Shown one piece after another: positions 61,333 to 64,000 of a DNA stretch of 64,000 bases. Origin of the DNA: Mesaphorura yosii (lineage: Eukaryota > Arthropoda > Collembola > Poduromorpha > Tullbergiidae); contig WIXG01000046.1 of NCBI GenBank assembly GCA_009869945.1, positions 186,001 through 250,000 of the forward strand, written 5' to 3'. How positions within the stretch are numbered: position 1 is the stretch's first letter; each line of letters begins with the position of its first letter. A model generated the notes under the pieces. That model was not told the DNA's origin. It did no database searches and saw nothing but the letters and a program-made list of their open reading frames with translations. A program made the translations under genes and the position numbers.

Positions 61333-61640
61333 AAACAAAACACAATGTGAGACGGGGAGAATATGCGGGAACCCGAACTCGTTTTCAAAGCGTCACTCAT
61401 CGGCTCATTTCATTTCCCTTGGCTTCTCGCTACCTACATTTTGGTGAAGAAAAATAGCTTCCTTCCCAGTTCAATTTGTAGCCTAGTTAAAATTAAGCGG
61501 AGAAATTAATTAAGAGGACGTGAACTGAGGAACAGATTAAGACAGGCAAAGAGGCTGTAGTGAAGTTGTCTCGTTCTCGATTCCAAAAGCGGATTTTAGA
61601 GCGAAGCTCTTCTTTTCTTCACTACTTTCTTCCCTTTAAA

Positions 61641-62480
61641 ATGACTACACTTGGGTCCGTGGTCATCGTCGAAGACGTGAAGGAACATGAGAAACCCGTT
61701 GACCGTGAAAAGGTAAGAGTCCAAAATCTCCCTGCAACTGTGCTCTGCTGGTTGACTAAACTACCCCGAGACTGTGGCAATAGAACTACTTTTACTTTCC
61801 CTTTGCAGACATGTCCTCTTCTTTTGCGTGTCTTCTGTAACACTGGACGGCACAACTCTACGGCAGAATACAATGGTGGCTCCTTCCCAGGCAATGAACT
61901 TCAAGTGTACACATGGTGAGCTTTGTTCTGTCCCTGACTGTAAAGGTTGCATTGTACTGTATAAGATGGATACTTTAATAATGATCTTGTAACGGTAATC
62001 AGGATGGATGCCACATTGAAAGAGCTGGCCAGTCTTGTGAAAGAGGTGAATCCGGATGCCCGTCGGCCAGGTACAAGAATATTTTCATCGAAACATGCAA
62101 GCGTTCGATTCAACTAGCTTGACAACAATTTCAAGAAGACATTGTCTTTTCAATGTTATTCAGGAACCATGTTTGATTTCTCCTTGGTGTATCCTGATTT
62201 CAAGTTCCGAGGGTCTCCCGGCTACAGATCAAGATCAATCGGCACAATAATTTCTGGGCAAAAATCTTCAGACGATAATCGCACACTTTGTAAGCTGGCC
62301 CCTCTTCCTTAACGCATGTTAACTTTGATGACATTAATATAAGCCTTGTCTTTTTGTTTGATAGCTCAAGTTCGGTTCAATATCGGAGACTACTTGGACA
62401 TAGCAATCACCCCACAGAGTCGGGTTATTCCGATGGGAATGCGACGCGAACGAGATCACCGAATTGACAGGCGATATTAA
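61641..62480 (+). CDS. SAP18: SAP18, Sin3/ASAP-complex protein
   Basis: Five exons (61641-61712, 61809-61915, 62003-62070, 62164-62289, 62365-62480) give 162 residues. Signature stretches are DREKTCPLLLRVFCNTGRHN, ELQVYTWMDATLKELASLVK, FDFSLVYPDFKFRGSPGYRS, and VRFNIGDYLDIAITPQSRVI. This is the ubiquitin-like fold of SAP18. In animals it joins the ASAP/PSAP complexes (with RNPS1 and Acinus or Pinin) in splicing-linked mRNA regulation, and it was first found with the Sin3 histone deacetylase. The basic tail (MGMRRERDHRIDRRY) is usual. AATAAA follows about 155 bp after the stop. Confidence 0.95.
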
Positions 62481-63183
62481 TCCATGCATTTGGACATGAA
62501 TATTCCGGCATTTCGGATTAGATTTCTTAAGTATTCCAAATATTGAACGTGTTGTAAATAGGTTGATTTTAATTGCCAGTGTCCCAACTGTATTTGCGAT
62601 TTGTATTGCGTGCATTGCATATTTGTTGTCAAATTAATAAATCGAAGCATTTTTGTTGTAATATGTAATGCAAATTACAAGGCTGTTGAAGTGCGTGATT
62701 GATTTTTGAAAAGTGCACTCTGTTGTCGAATTGGATTGCTGGATTGTTTTGGATAACTATGAATTGCTTTCTAGCTGTCGGTCAGAGTTGGGCTCAATAG
62801 TATCGTACTACCGTCACTGTGAGACGCCTCCAACGACGATGCTGACGCGACGACGTCCATATTTCTTTGCCCAAGCTTGTATGCATAAGCTTGTCTTAGA
62901 GTAGGCAACTAATTACTACGTAATAATCAATGGTATGCATATTCAAAGTCCAAGTCTTCTCGAAGCTTCACATCAAGTGTCACGGACACGAGCGCGGCCA
63001 ACCCATTTTCAAAGTCTCATGCAAAAGAGTGTGTCCTAGTTTCTAGTCACAATTCAACGTTCACCATAGAACCTAGATTTTGGGCTTGTCTTATTGAGTG
63101 TGCAGTTACGACAATTTGCCACGTGACAAACCGCAAATATGATTGCGTAATTTAAATCAAACTCACCGAATAGGTTTGGATTG
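62481..63183. other. Intergenic region SAP18 to KGD4
   Basis: About 700 bp with the SAP18 poly(A) signal. No further coding sequence, repeat or structural RNA was seen. Confidence 0.5.
62636..62641 (+). terminator. Poly(A) signal of SAP18
   Basis: AATAAA about 155 bp after the SAP18 stop codon. Confidence 0.55.
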
Positions 63184-63768
63184 ATGTCCAAGTTAGGCGA
63201 AAAACTTAAGTTACTACTCGGACTTGGTGGAAGTGGGGCCTTACCACCGACGACATCGTCAACAATGAAGCCAACAACTGCTGTTGTGAGTGCTGTTGGT
63301 TCCCAAGTAAGTTAACCAGCTCAGTTTAAGTTCCGACAACGTCGCAGGAATCCCCTCCCCACACCATTTCTCTGTTGTGGCATTTCAGATCACCAAAATT
63401 TCTTCTGGACACACTCCGATGATTCGGTTTCGGAAGGCCTTAAACATGAGCCCATCCTCCGCCGCTGGCGCAGGTGAGTACACGGCGAGTACTAAGTTTT
63501 AAAGAAATTGTGATGTGACGGCTTTTTTTCTTCATTTTTCAGCAAACAAAATGCCAAGCCCCACTGGTGCAGCCGCTGTCGGCGGTGCATCGAATGCAGT
63601 TGTTGAAGATTGGGGGCTGCCACAACGGTTTAGACGGCGTCCACTTGATCCTGACGAGATTGCATACATAAATGTAAGCATGATTATACAAGCCCTACAC
63701 TGTCTTTTGGTTCTAAGTTCGTAATTTTCGCTACTTTATGATATGTACAGAGAGGAGGGCCTGAGTAA
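63184..63768 (+). CDS. KGD4: KGD4 / MRPS36, alpha-ketoglutarate dehydrogenase subunit 4
   Basis: Four exons on the plus strand. The N-terminal region contains VVSAVGSQITKISSGHTPMI-RFRKAL, matching the HTPLIRF core that recruits E3 in the family. The C-terminus contains GLPQRFRRRPLDPDEIAYIN and ends RGGPE, the hallmark C-terminus of KGD4. The protein links the E3 (dihydrolipoamide dehydrogenase) subunit to the E1-E2 core of the 2-oxoglutarate dehydrogenase complex; it was earlier named mitochondrial ribosomal protein S36. It differs from vertebrate forms in an extended Gly/Ser/Thr-rich N-terminus before the HTP motif. The last coding exon is only 18 nt (RGGPE plus stop). Confidence is high because both ends of the protein match. 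Confidence 0.85.
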
Positions 63769-63975
63769 AAAGCCATGCGACTGCCCGAGCTCAAATCAAA
63801 CATGTAATTGCAGGAATCCTGAACATGAAGATGAAGATAGCAATAGCGAGTATGTCCCCAGCTGGCACCCGGTCACTCTTGTGTTCAAAACCGTTTTCAT
63901 GTTGGAATTTCGCAGTATCTCGATAGTGTAGCTCACAATCTTGTCAGTAGTCTGGAAGTTAGCACGAATCTAACC

Positions 63976-63981
63976 AATAAA
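63976..63981 (+). terminator. Poly(A) signal of KGD4
   Basis: AATAAA about 210 bp after the KGD4 stop, near the right edge of the window. Confidence 0.55.
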
Positions 63982-64000
63982 TAATGAAACCTTTTCGAGC

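Larger units (their letters stand above)
60495..61640. other. Region between tropomyosin and SAP18
   Basis: About 1.1 kb holding the tropomyosin 3' UTR, the doubtful minus-strand frame 60985-61332 and the presumed SAP18 promoter. Nothing else was recognised. Confidence 0.45.

Noticed and set aside
63743-63931. 62-codon frame with several Cys after KGD4
   Set aside because: KGD4 ends in the family-typical RGGPE-stop within this stretch. The rest is 3' UTR before AATAAA at 63976.

Overview
This is animal nuclear DNA, very probably from an arthropod with a compact genome. About 21 protein-coding genes occupy 64 kb. Introns are short, mostly 60-90 bp with GT-AG ends. The strongest taxonomic clue is a CP190 homologue (BTB plus zinc fingers), an insulator protein known from arthropods. 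It is supported by an insect-type nicotinic receptor alpha3-like subunit, a His/Lys/Gly-rich cuticle-type protein, a DUF4789-like Cys-rich secreted protein and an arthropod tropomyosin locus. A springtail or another small-genome hexapod or pancrustacean would fit; I cannot name the species from the sequence alone. I saw no convincing transposon, tRNA, rRNA, CRISPR array, virus or bacterial insertion.

Layout, left to right: Ig-domain secreted protein (-, may continue beyond the left edge); PTCD2 (+); cyclophilin B (-); cramped/CRAMP1 (+); UBA5 (-); ataxin-7 (+); FERM protein of the FRMD3/5 type (+); SDHB (+); syntaxin-18 (-); epsilon-COP (+); CSK without an SH3 domain (+); MRPL4 (-); Gly/His-rich cuticle-type protein (+); nicotinic receptor alpha3-like subunit (+); CP190 (+); DUF4789-like secreted protein (-); alpha-arrestin (+); ATG2 (-); tropomyosin with alternative exons (+); possible small ORF (-); SAP18 (+); KGD4/MRPS36 (+). 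Many neighbours are convergent, with short shared 3' spacers. Divergent pairs share 0.4-2 kb of upstream DNA.

The genes do not form one pathway. Themes are mitochondria (PTCD2, SDHB, MRPL4, KGD4), chromatin (CRAMP1, ataxin-7, CP190, SAP18), ER/Golgi traffic and autophagy (cyclophilin B, syntaxin-18, COPE, ATG2, UBA5), signalling (CSK, arrestin, nAChR) and cytoskeleton (FRMD, tropomyosin). Gene models were built by eye from reading frames, splice signals and remembered family motifs. Exon junctions given explicitly were checked for phase; those of FRMD, ATG2 and CP190 are less exhaustively checked.

The most noteworthy structures are the tropomyosin locus (two start exons, two pairs of mutually exclusive internal exons, four alternative terminal exons), the SH3-less CSK, a GC-AG intron in the FERM gene, a 28-bp tandem repeat upstream of CRAMP1 and a perfect 15-bp hairpin downstream of the nicotinic receptor gene. 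I found no clear case of a wholly new biological system.
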